Shown here one piece after another: positions 23,130 through 35,200 of a stretch of 64,000 bases of DNA; within the stretch, counting starts at the first letter, position 1; the number at the start of each line of letters is the position of its first letter. A model generated the notes under the pieces. The model made no database searches and had not been told where the DNA came from. It saw only the letters and a program-made list of their open reading frames with translations. The stretch is from Polychytrium aggregatum (taxonomy: Eukaryota > Chytridiomycota > Chytridiomycetes > Polychytriales). Position numbers and translations under genes: made by a program. Location: NCBI RefSeq assembly GCF_025602895.1, contig NW_026516215.1, positions 806,001 to 870,000 of the forward strand. The letters run 5' to 3'.

Positions 23130-26100
23130 TCAGCTCCGGCCTCTCGTGTCGCTTTGCATGGCTTGGCCTTGCTTCAGGATGATGGCAGTCAGGGCCTCAG
23201 ACATGGAGACGTTGGGGTTGTTGGCTTGTCGCATTCCCCGGAGACACGCATTTCGGATCATTTTGGGCCATAGCTCGTTGAAGAGCTGGAGTTTGGTGTT
23301 GCAGTCCAGGCTTTCTTTGACAAGCGACTGGACGACTAACTCGGCCAGCATATGTCCCAGGGTCGTTTGGTTGTGCAGTCAAGTGTTGGCACAGCTGTCA
23401 GCACTTGCACTGTCGCCATCGCCGGCCGCTCACGACAGGATACATGTCGATCCGCCCACAGCAATCGCCCAAGTGTCCCTCTGCCTCCCTCTCCCGACGT
23501 ACATGAGTGCACGAAATTTCGGTGCCGGCTCGATTTCGTCGATACCGCCTTGCCTATAGACATCACCTCTTTGGTCTCGGCCCGCTCCTCTGGCGGGGAT
23601 GCAGTGCCGAGTCGCCACGTCTGGCTGATGTCGTCCAAGCATTCCGCCTGATAAACCGGCAGCTGATAGTCTGGGACCTTCGAGATAATGAAATTGGGTA
23701 CCTTTTCGACGACTCGGCGCAGCGGCCCTATTGATACAGAGGGTTCTTTCTTGTTTCAGTAGCGGTCGCAAGACAGAGCATCGCTGTGCATTCGAAAGAC
23801 CGAGCCATCGCCCCGCTCCACAGCACAACCCGCATTTGTGAGCCGACCGGACTCAGCGCTGGCCGGTATCTTGCCATACACAATAGGACGATGCCTGCCC
23901 CTTGCAATACACTTGCAAACAAGACCGAAGCGTACCGAACTTGGCCTGTGCTTCCTCCCAGTCGGATTCGGTCACTTCGACGCCGCAGAGCCGCTTGAGC
24001 GGCAAGTGCGAAAGCCGAAACAGCGTGTAGGGCCGGAACAGCGGCAAAGTCGAGACGATGTTCTGGTCTCGAACAATGTCAAGCTCTTTGATGCCGCGCA
24101 AGACGCATAGATGGTTGATCTGTCCATGAGCGATAGTCAGGTCTGAGGTGAGCCCTTGCCTGGACTGCACCCAATTCGATCGATCAATCGTGTCACAATC
24201 CAAGATCGGCGGTGGGTTGCTCGACGAGACCCTGCCCCACAGCAGAGGAAGGTCACGTCTCATCATCAAGAATCCGGCTCTCCAAGGGGGCCAAGTTCGT
24301 CTACCTGCTTGAGTCGATTCAGCATATTGTCTGAAAACGTGAGCGACTCCAGATTTGGGAACCGCCTCAGCTTCGGCAAGACTTGCACGATTTTCGAAAA
24401 GTTCACGAACGAAAAGTGGATGGAGACAACAGAACCGTAGTCGAGGCGGTCGAGTATGGCCAGCGCATCGCCGTATCTGATGCATCCGAGTTGGTTTGGC
24501 CAGATGGAGAGAACCGCTCTTGTGAGCTGAATGCTCTTGCTCCAATCAGATGTTCATATTGCCTCGGCCACTGGGAGCAAGATATGGCAGACAGCATAGT
24601 ACATACGTCGAGAGCTGCCCATTCTGGAGCTCGACAAAGGCGTTCTGCCCATCGAACAGCTTCACTGCCGGGGAGTTTCGAAAATGGGCCAAGGTCCTGA
24701 CAATGAGTTGCATGGTCGCCGAAAACCCTCATAGCCCAACGACGACAGCACTCGCCCAAGTCCATCTACATCCAGCCATCCATGCAAATATCTCAACTCC
24801 CGCACAAAGCCGTAGCTCATCAGAAACCGATGCACTTGGGTACCTTCTTCTGCCGCACTTCGGCGAACCTTCCCGGCGCTGGGTGCACGCACCAGCGGCT
24901 TCGCCGACGAGATGCTTGCAGTGTCCCCAACTGCGGACGCTGCCGACACATTTGGTTGATCAGGTTTGGTGCCACTGGAGTCCTCGGCCTTTGAGCTGAT
25001 GTTTGCCAGCTCGGCTTCCCATTTCCGTTTGATGTCGGCAATCACACGTTTTCTGGATCCAAAGAATTGACAGGCACACCGCTCCGTCTCAGATTCAGAG
25101 CAACATGGGCATTGGCACACCCTGGAGCGCTGATTCGTCCACCAGCCACGAAAAATAGCCCCGCCATCGCGGCTGTCGGCCAGTTGTGTAGTGCACGAGC
25201 CTGCAGCACGGAGGACTCGTTACCTCTCTTCAAGCTGAAACGTAAGCCTGTCGCTCTCGCGCTTGCGGTCTGCTTCCCGTTTTGAGATCTTTGCAGCCGC
25301 ACGCCGTTCATCGTCTCCAATTCGCTTGCCGTCCATGAGTTTCAGGGTCTTCATTTTATGGATAATGAAGGGCTTTGAGTACTGGTCTTCGATTATTGGA
25401 TTTGAATCGATACACAGCTCTGCGGCAAATGAGCAGGCAGAGCTGAGCGCGCGATTGCAGTCCGAGCGATCGAGAACGCACATCAGCGACTCTCGACTGC
25501 AGTGGCTGATGTCCATCATATGAAGCAGCCGCTCGTGGGCTCAGCGCGGGCTGTTACCTATCAGATGCGGAATGCGATAAATGTCCTGAATGCTGTCGAG
25601 CGACGATATGGTGTTTATGGAGAGGATCAAGCGCCGCAGATTCTGCAGGCTCGCAACATCTTTGACAAGAGCAATCTGTGTAAAGACGAGCAGCCACGAA
25701 AGAAATGGCGGTCCTGAGCGTCAATAGATGATCGCCATGTTGCTCAAGCTCCTGTCGCCAAAACAGCCACACCATATATGCCGGCAGACTGTACTCACCT
25801 GATTTCGTCGCAGATTGAGCTCGGCCACCGAGCTGAGCCCAATGAAATTGGATGCCTCGAGGATGCGGTTGTCCTCCAGGTTTAGAACACGAAGCTCGGA
25901 AAGGTGGCTGATGTTTTCTGATGAGTCGATTCACGGTGGATCAGACTCGGCAGCAGCTCGACGGGTTCGCACGGCCTTCAGGTTGGATCACCTGTCGATT
26001 GCTCATGCCCACTGCTCATGCCCACGAGGTCCATATCAGCAGAGAGCGTCGCGACGCATCTCCTTGGTCCATACTGACCTATGACCGATATCTGGTTGCT

Positions 26101-27218
26101 GTGGAGATCCAGGACGTCCAAGCCGTTGAGGTTTTCCAATCCCTCGATTCGACGGATGCGGTTCCTACCAAGCATGAGCACCCGCAGGTTTTGAAGATGC
26201 GACAGGCCTGATATGCGCTGCATGCAAACGACGAGTGAGACTTGTGTCTCGTACCCACCAACCCCATTCTTCGCCGCCGTGATTGTCCTGATGGGCGATG
26301 CGGCCAGCGACGGCGCCCAAAAGTGATCCAACTGCCGCAGAAGCTGCAATGGGACATGTTTGGAGCCGTCCCTGTGCTTTATCCTCGAGCTCAACCCACC
26401 TCGATGTGATTGTTGTAAAAGTCGAGAAAGACAAGGTTTCTCAGATTGGTCAGATTCTCGATCTTTGATATGAAGTTGCTCTGGTAGTTGAGAAGCCTCA
26501 GCCGCTCTTCTCCGGAGAGCAAGAGACAGGACTAAGGGGTGGGGGCGTTCGCCACAGCAACCACGCAATGGAATTAGAGTCATCGCGATTGTACAAGCTG
26601 ACATTCGGGTCTATGTAGAGCTTTGTGCCAAGTACGATGTTCACCAAGATGCCGATCAAGATATCGGCTGTGCTGGCAGCGATCGCCAGGATCGAGCGTG
26701 GAGTTGGGGGGGGGCTTCGGGAATCTAGTCCGGCTGTATCATTCAGTGGGGTCACCTACGTAGAGGTTCTTGCGGTTCAGATTGAGCCGTTCTGGGTTCA
26801 GATCCTTCTCTTCGTCGGTCCGGGCAACCTTGATGGCACAGCAATGTTTACACGAGGAGTATCAGCGCCAGGGTCTCCAGAACGGTCCGGCACAATCGAC
26901 CCACTCGGATTGCATTGCCTTTCGACACCGCACCTCGGGGGTAGGCTTTGTGTTTGATTTGTTGGCAAGGTTTGCCATGCCCTCGGCAATGTCGTCGTTG
27001 AGCCTCTTCATCCAGGTGCTCACAGCAGGCGGCATGATCGAGCTCGCTGCGGATGCCAGCGGCCCGCTCAGAGCAGAGGAAGTGGAGGGTGCCATACTTC
27101 CACTGCCCTGTCCTGCCTGTTGGGCCTGCAGCAGAAGCTGTTGCTGTGATTGTCCGAGGCCGGCTATGCTCGAGGATCTGGGTGCATAGATCGGCGTCTT
27201 GTATGCAGAGATGGTCAT
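23130..27218 (-). CDS. LRRC49-like leucine-rich repeat protein (tubulin polyglutamylase complex type)
   Basis: Thirteen exons were joined by hand: 27218-26934, 26828-26760, 26531-26400, 26217-26079, 25917-25799, 25675-25558, 25419-25224, 25052-24844, 24664-24607, 24539-24305, 24119-23936, 23745-23567 and 23339-23130. They give 710 residues (human LRRC49 is similar in size). After a Gln/Ser-rich N-terminus comes GEERLRLLNYQSNFISKIEN, then six or so SDS22-type LRRs such as LRVLMLGRNRIRRIEGLENL and LSELRVLNLEDNRI. The LRR cap runs into DERRAAAKISKREADRKRE and a second conserved block, VNFSKIVQVLPKLRRFPNL. LRRC49 associates with tubulin polyglutamylation at centrosomes and cilia, which fits a flagellated zoospore stage. 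The frame stays open upstream of ATG 27218, so the N-terminus may be longer. The last-exon acceptor (23340) is the least certain join. Confidence 0.8.
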
Positions 27219-27612
27219 GCACGCGGCCTTGGGGGTGCTGGATGCGGTTTGTAGGCTGTGACTGGGAGGTGCGGTACTTGCTGGTTGCGATGAAGCAGGC
27301 TGGGCTGTTGGGTGGTTCGAGGCCGAGACGGCGGATCCCTGCGAGCCTGGATGCTGTTGCGACTGCTGGGACTGGTGGGCGTGAGAACCGGTAAAGGCCT
27401 TGGCGACCAGAGCACCTTGGACCAGCGGCCCACGGGCCTCATACTCCCTCTGCGTGACAAATGTCCCGCCATGCAGTCCTGGTTGCGCTGCCGGATCGGC
27501 ACTCTTGGCGGCTGTTGGAGTTAGTGACTGGACAGAGACGACATGGGGAAGTCATAATCACAGCCATCAGTCTCAGAGAAGGGGAGGCGTCGATGTCGCC
27601 AAGAACTAGCGT
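27219..27612 (-). other. Possible N-terminal extension of the LRRC49-like gene
   Basis: The frame of ATG 27218 continues open to about 27526, reading a protein-like sequence that includes GGTFVTQREYEARGPLVQGA and a Gln/Ser/Pro-rich stretch. It starts right after a TGTCCAG acceptor. No in-frame ATG precedes it, so an upstream exon would be needed. Either the real start lies in another exon or this is a translated-looking 5' UTR. Confidence 0.35.
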
Positions 27613-28171
27613 CTAGTCAGGAATACTCAAGGCGCTCTGATCCACTTGGGCAAATACCTCAATGTGCAACGAGGGCGAAGACGACCACGCCATCTTGGTT
27701 TCTTCTGTCATTGTAGTAACGCACAAATGATAGTGAGTATCGCGGCATTGAACTGAGAGAGTGCCCGAGGGTTGGTGCGGCTGCATGCTTACGGGAGGAC
27801 TTTTCGACGATCCGCTCGCGATTTGCGATCGTGTGGGTCTTGGATCGATAAAGCTTTTGCATCTGGGTTGATTTGCGGCAAGAATTTCCACAGGACCGAA
27901 AAGCAACCGGATGGAAATTATCAGGAAACAGCGGCGGAGGCACAGACTGCGTCGCCGAGAATAGGACGTTTGACGGCGTGGAGGCCGACATGGGATGTCT
28001 GTCTCGCTTGATGAGCAACAGAGTCCGAACCCGGTTCAATCGAGAGCGTACCAGCTTTTCGTTGCTCTGGGCCGTGTTGATGACGGCTGAAGTGCCGCTG
28101 TATGTGACAGTAACCTCGGCCAGCCGGCTGGGGAACAAAACACGTCGATCGCCGATTAAACGATCTGCCAT
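27613..28171 (-). CDS. Small unrecognised basic protein, two exons
   Basis: ATG 28171 (context CACCATGG) opens a frame to about 27795, where a GTAAGC donor falls after EKSS. It joins an acceptor at about 27705 (TGACAG) and continues ETKMAWSSSPSLHIEVFAQV to a stop at 27613, about 160 residues in total. The N-terminal part is Arg/Val-rich (RLIGDRRVLFPSRLAEVTVT), and a basic helix (LYRSKTHTIANRERIVEKSS) precedes the junction. No domain is recognised. It lies head-to-tail upstream of the LRRC49-like gene. A further intron within the Ser/Pro-rich middle (around 27860-27990) is possible. Confidence 0.5.
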
Positions 28172-28499
28172 GGTGCATCTGCATCTGCATCATGCGGTCC
28201 CTCGGCGGATGCGACAGTCTCTCGCGACAGCATTGAATCTAGCGAACCTGGACATCCCGCTGGTGGAGGAGGGTCGCGACGACGACGACGAGGATCTGAG
28301 GCGGCTTGCATTCGTCGTCGAGGAAGGTCGGCTCGAGGGACCGGTGCTGGTCTTCTTTGGCCGATTTGCCGAGTTTGCCGATGATGTCCGCAGCATGTCC
28401 AGGGGGTGGTGGGAAGGAAACGATATTGCAACCCGATTACAGCGGCGTTGGAGCGGGTGGATGGGCACTGCAGCAAACTTAATTTGATTAGCGCGGCTT

Positions 28500-28558
28500 G
28501 CGTGGGTGGTGTGGGTTGTGTGGGTGGTGTGGGTGGTGTGGGTTGTGTGGGTTGTGTG
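28500..28558 (+). repeat. G-rich (GTGTGGGTTG/GTGTGGGTGG)n minisatellite
   Basis: About six GTGTGGGT-type units in a row on the plus strand. The regularly spaced GGG triplets could in principle form a G-quadruplex. Not telomeric by position or unit. Confidence 0.8.
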
Positions 28559-28764
28559 AATCAGACGGCTTTGATCAACAGCCGGCGAGCGGCGACCTGA
28601 TTGGAATCATGTGTTGTGGGCGAGAGGGCATGTGGGGCCCTGATTCGCAAAGGTAATGCCAGTCACTACCAGAGAGATTCGGCTCTGGCGCCTGTCCATG
28701 CATCGCTCTGTTGGGCGGACGAGTGAAAGGGAACGCTCCAGCTATGATGTGACTGCGTCTTTAC

Positions 28765-29042
28765 AGGCAATCCAATAAAAAACGGGACACCCGGGATTTT
28801 GACCATTCATCGAATATTTTGTTACCCAATGTTATCGCGCGCTGGCCATGACCATTCGCCGCTGGCACTCCGAGACCAGTGTGCAGGTCGATTGTGGAGA
28901 CCGGAGAGCGACCGGCGGTCTTCACTCGGAGGCTGCCAAAGTGATATGTTTTATTTATTGTGGCTTTGCTTGACGCAAGCACAGCACATACTACATGTTC
29001 ATGGAAACGGCTATATTGTCCCGTTTTTTTCTGAATAAAGTG
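28765..29042. mobile_element. MITE with 26-bp terminal inverted repeats and TA target duplication (copy A)
   Basis: A 278-base element starts CAGGCAATCCAATAAAAAAC and ends with the inverse of CACTTTATTCAGAAAAAAAC. Both ends run into ACGGGACA, and TA flanks each end (28763-28764 and 29043-29044). The two ends align over 26 bases with about 8 differences. No coding capacity. TA duplication plus CAG ends are typical of Tc1/mariner-type elements. The interior is about 80-90% alike to copy B at 57946 over aligned parts, e.g. GCGCGCTGGCCATGACC and GCTGCCAAAGTGAT. Confidence 0.85.
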
Positions 29043-29096
29043 TATTGGTGGGTTGTGTCTTTATTGATGGGTTTCGTCGGCGCTGCTCTTTGCTGG

Positions 29097-31229
29097 CTAC
29101 ATGATCATGCACTTGGAGTCGCCCTGCGAGTCCTGTCTCTTTGGCCTTTGCTCTGGGTGAAGGCGGCCCTGGTTTGTCTGTTCCTGCTGGTTGCTGGCAT
29201 AACCAGGGTACTGCTCATAATGCTGGTCGCCAGGTTGCATATGCATGGACGCTTGGATCTGCTGGTTGCGGAGCCTAATGGCTTCGGCTTGGACACGCTC
29301 TTCTTCTTGGAGCCGCAGAGCGAGTGCCAGGCTATTGGAGAGCAGGATGAAGCACAGCGAACGAGTATCAGCCAACTAGGACTATTTTAAACCGACCGGT
29401 CCAGCGCAGTCCGAGTGCACAGAGCTGCGGAAGGAGGATGTTTGCATCGAGACGGCGACATACTCAGAATCATGGGTTGTCGTCGCCGGGCCATGCTCCC
29501 AGTTTGACTCTCCGTAGTCGAACAAGCGCTCCTGGTCGATCGAGGACTGGCTGATCTCTTGGTACGGGCGGAATTGGTCGTCCAAAAAGATGGAGTCGCC
29601 ATCGACACTTGCGAGCGATTCCCAGACGACGCCTTCGGTGCGCAAGAAGCCCTGGTCCGTGACGAGCGTGAAGAGCTGGGATCGATCGTCCTTGTAGAGA
29701 GTGTAAAAATGGTTGTTGCGGAACAACACCGAGATGGAATTTGACGGGAGTGTCTCCTGCAGCAGCCTCAGTCCGTGAGGGGTGAGCTGCGATGCGCTCA
29801 TTTCGAGGAACTGTTGGCAGACGAAACCTGTTTGATTGATGATCGGGCACCGGAGTAAGAACTCGGAAGTGACGGTGCCGGCATGAAGCACATGCGAGGA
29901 GGGTCTGGTGATACTCGGCAAGGAGCTATCAAGCTCCGCCATACGATCGTCATTCAAACACATTCACGGGCGCGGCTCGAATATGGCTATCCATCGGCTT
30001 TCACAAACTCGAACACTCTGCTGACCTTTATGAGCAATCTCCTGGAGCTTGGGATCTTGGGCCAGCAGCGGGTTGGTGGAAGCAATATCGGCCTCGATGA
30101 CTTTCTCGACAACCTTGTTGTAGCAGCCCAGCTCGCGAACAACAATGTCGTAAAAGGTGCTGTCGCTCGAAGAGATTGTCCAGCCATGGCAGAGCGACAC
30201 ACCAAAGATGTCAAATAGCAGCAACGCCGGAGTCAGCTCGAACGAATATGGCGAGTCGAACTTGACGTTGACGTCGAGGCCGCGCTGGAGCAAGGGGATG
30301 GTGTTCATGACATCCTGCAGGTTGTGGGAGAAGTTGGCCAGGTCCTCGGGTAGATTCGAGAGACGGAGGTTCTGCTCGTTCTGGAGGAATCGAGGAAGCC
30401 GCAGACATTAGCTCCCGGTTTGGCCAAGCACCGAGATCCGTTGAGCGAGCTCGCCAAGAGCAAGGTCGCCAAGAGCAAGCACAAGACCGGTACTTACCGC
30501 CGCCATCCTTGTCAGCATATAGTCGCCAATGAGATCGACGAGGTGCTGGTAGGTGATTGACGGGAGGTCCGGGTGGATTTTGATGGCGCCCCGCAGCAAA
30601 AGCACATTTGCTATCGATGGCAGGACGCAAATACGCGATGCATAGACGGAAAGAATGGATCGGGAATGAGCGTTGCCATCCGTGGACACGGCAAAGAGTC
30701 GGCATAACCAAGGCGGGCACCAGCACAGGGAACATGAATGACAGTAATGATTTGCACGCAGAGTAAGATACCGACACAATGCCAACAAAGGACAGGGGCC
30801 GTTTCGGTTCTGCGTGATGATTCGCAGCGGCTTGGGATTGCCGGTGAGGACGGAGAACCAGCGGATGGGCTTGAGATGGTACTCGGTCTCGGCCGAGTCG
30901 TCAGGGGGCTGCATGCCGGGCTCGGGTGCGGGCGGCTTGGGCAGCTCTTTGGCGTTCAGATTGCCCTCGAAGACAGGACCAGGCGGGGGTTGCGAGTGAG
31001 AGGGAGCAGGCTCGGGCGTACCCAGTGGGATAGTAGCTGAGTTGTTGGGCCGAGAGTGTGCAGCGTCGTCGATAGGGCCGGATTCGGCATTGTTGGCCAG
31101 CGGTTGTCCGGGATTGCCGGGTGAGGAGAGTGCAGCATCGTCGCAGAAGGGATGGCTTGGCGATGTGGGCGTGCGGGGCAGAGGAACGCTTGCAGCAAGG
31201 GCAGTCGAATCTTCGGGCAGAGCCTGCAT
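29097..31229 (-). CDS. MINDY-1/2-type K48-ubiquitin deubiquitinase with C-terminal CaaX box
   Basis: Five exons (31229-30776, 30610-30498, 30380-30026, 29827-29464, 29331-29097) make 506 residues. A Pro/Ser-rich N-terminus (~120 aa) leads into LRIITQNRNGPCPLLALSNV, the MINDY catalytic cysteine block (C in GPCPL). ITYQHLVDLIGDYML, LFDIFGVSLCHGW and SVLFRNNHFYTLYK follow; the last carries the catalytic His. VTDQGFLRTEGVVWESL then precedes an acidic and Gln-rich tail (LQEEERVQAEAIRLRNQQ) that may hold the ubiquitin-binding helix. MINDY enzymes trim K48-linked ubiquitin chains. The last four residues, CMIM, form a prenylation-type CaaX box, which would anchor it to membranes. The first donor (GTCGGT) is weak and was chosen by frame. 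Divergent from the ABC transporter. Confidence 0.88.
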
Positions 31230-32221
31230 GGCGACGGATTGATCAAGCCGAGCAGATGCAAGCGAAGCAGCGGGGGAGGGAAGGCAGCGCGGCGGGCGGC
31301 AAGAAAATGGAGCGGGGACATGAATCTTGGCGGTGCGCAGACAGAGTTTGGGTTGGATTTGGGCAGCCAAGGGCGGCCCCGGGCGGGCAGCGATGATTGC
31401 GGTGGCGATGGATGCGATGGGATGGATGCGATGGCGATGGTGATTGCAGATTGAAGATCGGCAACATACTTTGCACATGAACAGACGGGGCAGAGTTCCG
31501 TCTGCATCAAACGTGCAGTTTGAGAAAGCCAGGGTTGAGCAACGCCATATTCGATAAAGCTTGTTCGATAAAGGCGATCGCCCTCCGAATGAACGCCATG
31601 GCCAGCACACGGTGTTTTTGGGGCAACTACATATTGGGATCTTTGGCCAATAGCCGGTTTATTATAACCCATTCGCATTATGGAGAGCAGCTGGCTGCGA
31701 TACAACAGTGGTCGTTGGGGAGGCAACGAACCAGGGCCGACAGACAAGGGCTGTGGCGGTGTCTGCCGGGCGGGATGCTGGCTGGACCCAGTCGAACCAG
31801 TCGAACCAGTCGAGCCAGTCGAGCCAGTCGAGCCAGTCGAGCCAGTCGAGCCGGCCAGCTGGATCCGCCTCGGAAGAACGTGACCCGTCCACGGAAAAAT
31901 GGCGGGGATTCTGCACCAGCGCGTGTCACCGTGTGTCACCGTGTGCAACAAACCCACGGCTGCTTGTCGCCTTGGGCAGCCAATGGGCGCTGCGACGCCG
32001 CTGCGCACGGTGCAGCCGCAGTGCGCAGCCACAGCCGCAGTGTGCGCAGCCGGCCGGCGCACATTATCGATCATTCCAAATTCCCATGGCCCGCCTTCCT
32101 TTTCGTGCCCTGTCTCGGCCGATTTCCCGCCCTGCTCGCTCTTCTTCTTCCAGCCACCGATCTGGCCTCATCTGCATTTCCCTCTCGACTCTGCCCTCCC
32201 GGCCCCAGCTCTGTGCCGACC
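31230..32221. promoter_or_regulatory. Divergent intergenic region MINDY / ABCC transporter
   Basis: About 1 kb between two outward-facing start codons. It holds a 9-base tandem repeat at 31788-31853. The last 150 bases before ATG 32222 are C/T-rich on the plus strand, as expected for a fungal 5' leader. No specific operator assigned. Confidence 0.45.
31788..31853 (+). repeat. (CAGTCGAGC)7 nonamer repeat
   Basis: Seven tandem 9-base units (first two read CAGTCGAAC, the rest CAGTCGAGC) in the MINDY/ABCC intergenic region. Confidence 0.9.
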
Positions 32222-35200
32222 ATGAGCTCAGACAAGCCTGATCAGCCACCCCTCCCGTTGGCGAACCCGCCCAGCGACATCCCAGGCAACGCTGGCAAAC
32301 CTCCTCGTCCTATCAAGGACAAGTTTGCCGGCCGGCCGCTGCCAAGCAACGAGCGTCCGCTGCCCGAGGATGTCGAGGGTTGGTTCTCCAAGGCGTTTTC
32401 GCTGTGGATGGACCCTCTCTTCTACCTCGGGTGGATGAGACCCATCCAGTTCTCTGACCTCTGGCACGTCCCGCCCGAGATTCAGAGCGCGGCCATCGCC
32501 AGCGAATTGCAAGTCTGTTGGCTTCGCCAGCTATCGCCGCCTGAACCCGCACAGTCGGGCAAGGATATCGGCCTTGAAGGCCACTCCCAGTCTCAATCTC
32601 TGTCCCAATTGCCCTCGAACACGTCCCTTCCGCTCATCGACGAGCCTGGCAAGGCAAAGGACCAGGAGCCGTCGCATGAGGCTCCTCCTGGCCCTTCTGC
32701 TCCTTCTGCTCCTCCCGCTCCCCCGGGCCACCTGCTCAGGGCTGCGCTATGGTCGTTTCTGTTCCGTCCTATGTTGCCGCTGGGCGCCCTCAAATTCTTT
32801 GGCGACCTGTGCTCGACGCTGTCGCCGCTGTTCATGCGCCTGCTCCTGGGCACCGTCGGTGGGTATCAGGCCAGCAGCTCGTTCCAAACAAGCACGCTGC
32901 TGATCCTTGAAGGGTAAGTGCTGCCGCAAATGCCATGCTGCTCAACCGAGACACCGCCGCGACGAATACCCAGCTGACTTGCTGTCCTCACGGTTGCTTA
33001 GGGTTGCCTACTCTGTCGGGCTCTTTGCTCTCCAGGTGAGTCGTCGTCGGGACCGGCCCCTGCTGTTTGGTTTTGCTGGCGGCCAACATGATACTTTCTT
33101 GTGGTCCTGCGGTCGGTGCTCATCGCGCTGGCGATCTCTGCTTTGATGTTGTCATCTAGTTCATGTCCGTGGTGCTCCTGAACAACTTTACCCTGCGGAC
33201 AACCAAACTCGCTCGTATCGCCCGCTCGTCGCTGTCGGCTCTGATATACCGCAAGGTGCTCAAGCTGTCGACGCTGGCGAGACGAGAGTTTACGGGCGGC
33301 AAAGCCATCTCCATGACGGCCTCGGACTGCACCAGAATCGAGTCCTTTATCGGCTACGTTCACTACGTGTGGGCAACCCCCCTGCAGATCGTCATCATCT
33401 GCGTCTTCCTGGTCCTTTCGCTAGGGTAAGCTCGCTGCTCAACCATCGTACCGGACATGCCTGTGCGCTGCAATTCGCCGAGCCACGGCGTTTCTGCAAT
33501 TGTCATCCGGGCTCGTTGATACATGCGATAGCGTTATATCAACATGGCCTTGCTTGCTGACCCATCGCACCATCGCCAGCCCCGCTGCGCTAGCAGGAGT
33601 GGGCGTCCTGGCCATTATGATCCCTGTGCAGACGATCCTGCGTCGAAGACTCGGGTTCCTGCGCCGAGCTGCCGCACCGATCGCGGACGAGCGAGTCAAG
33701 TTCATCCAGGAGATCCTCAACAGCATCAGGACAGTCAAGTTCTTTGCCTGGGAGCATCTGATTGTCGGCAAGATCAGGCTCATCCGCAATAGAGAAATCG
33801 CCCTCATTTGGAAGCGTGGGTGAGGGCTTGGTCTTGCTCGGCTCCTCGCCGGCCGCGCCGTCGGATTCCCTCGTCCTGATCTCGTCTGTCGCTCATCCTA
33901 AAACTAATCTGACCCTCCAATCGATGCATACAGTGTCATCCAGTCCTTCAGCTCGGCCCTGGTGTCAGGCATCCCTGTTCTGGCCGCCACCCTCTCGATT
34001 TCTATCTATGCCGCCCTGACGCCGCTCACAGCCGCCAGTGCCAGCGTTGTCTTTGCCTCGTTGTCCTGGTTCGCAAGCTTGCGTTTCCCGCTCCTGCTGC
34101 TGCCGACGCTGCAGACCGTCTACTCGGACTTTGATGTCGGTGTCACTCGAATTCAGGAGCTCTTCCTTGCCACCGAGACGGACGAGTCCATACTCGAGAG
34201 CGCCAGCACGGACTCCAAAGCTGCCTTCGAAATCTCCAACGGCAGCTTTTGTTGGGAGATCCCCGAGCCTCGCGCTGCACCAGAGAAACCAAAGAAAGGC
34301 TTCTTTGGCCGCACTCAAGCCCAAGCTGCTGCCTCTCTTGCCAACCGACCCGCCCTGCAGCAAGCCTTGGATGTCTCGTTCAAGCTCGAGGACATCAACA
34401 TCAAGATCAAGCCCGGCACACTTGTCGCCATCGTCGGTGGAATCGGAGCCGGCAAGTCGTCCTTGATCAGTGCTATCGTTGGCGAAATGAAGCAAACCAG
34501 CGGACAGATGGGATGGCATGGAACCCTGGGCTACTGCCCGCAGCAGCCATGGATCCAAAATGCCACCCTGGAGGACAACATCACTTTTGGCAAGCCCTAT
34601 GACGAGGCCAAGTTTGCACGCACCATCGACAGCTGCTGTCTGCAGCACGACATTGGTATTCTTCCGGATGGAGTTCACACCCAGATTGGAGAGCGTGGCA
34701 TCAATCTATCCGGCGGCCAGAAACAACGGTAAGGACGGTGAATGCCCTGTCGCCCTGACTGCCGCCCATCCTGTTGCCTTGATCAACGGGCGCCTCGCTC
34801 CTGTTACTGACTCGCCTGCTTCTGGCGCCTGACCATAGCGTGAGCATTGCCCGATGCCTCTACTACGACAGCGACATTGTCTTGTTGGACGATCCCCTCA
34901 GTGCAGTGGACGGTAGGTTTTGCATGTATCCTCTCCGAGGCCTGGCGTCAATACAGCAAGTTCGTTGGTTTCTCGTTGCCTTTCGCCAGACTCGTCCGCT
35001 TGCTACAGCCGCACCTTGAGTCTCACATCCCGTCGCTGCTCTCCTCAGCCCATGTCGGCAAGGATATTTTCGAAAAGTGCATCCTGGGCGAGCTCAAAGA
35101 CAAGACCCGCATCCTGGTTACCCACCAGCTCCATGTGCTGCCCCAAGTTGACCACGTTGTTGTGATGGCGCATGGCAGGATCATCGAGCAAGGCACGTAC

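Noticed and set aside
28500-28558. GTGTGGGT repeats considered as an internal telomere
   Set aside because: Unit is irregular and is not the TTAGGG type common in fungi; there is normal gene context on both sides.
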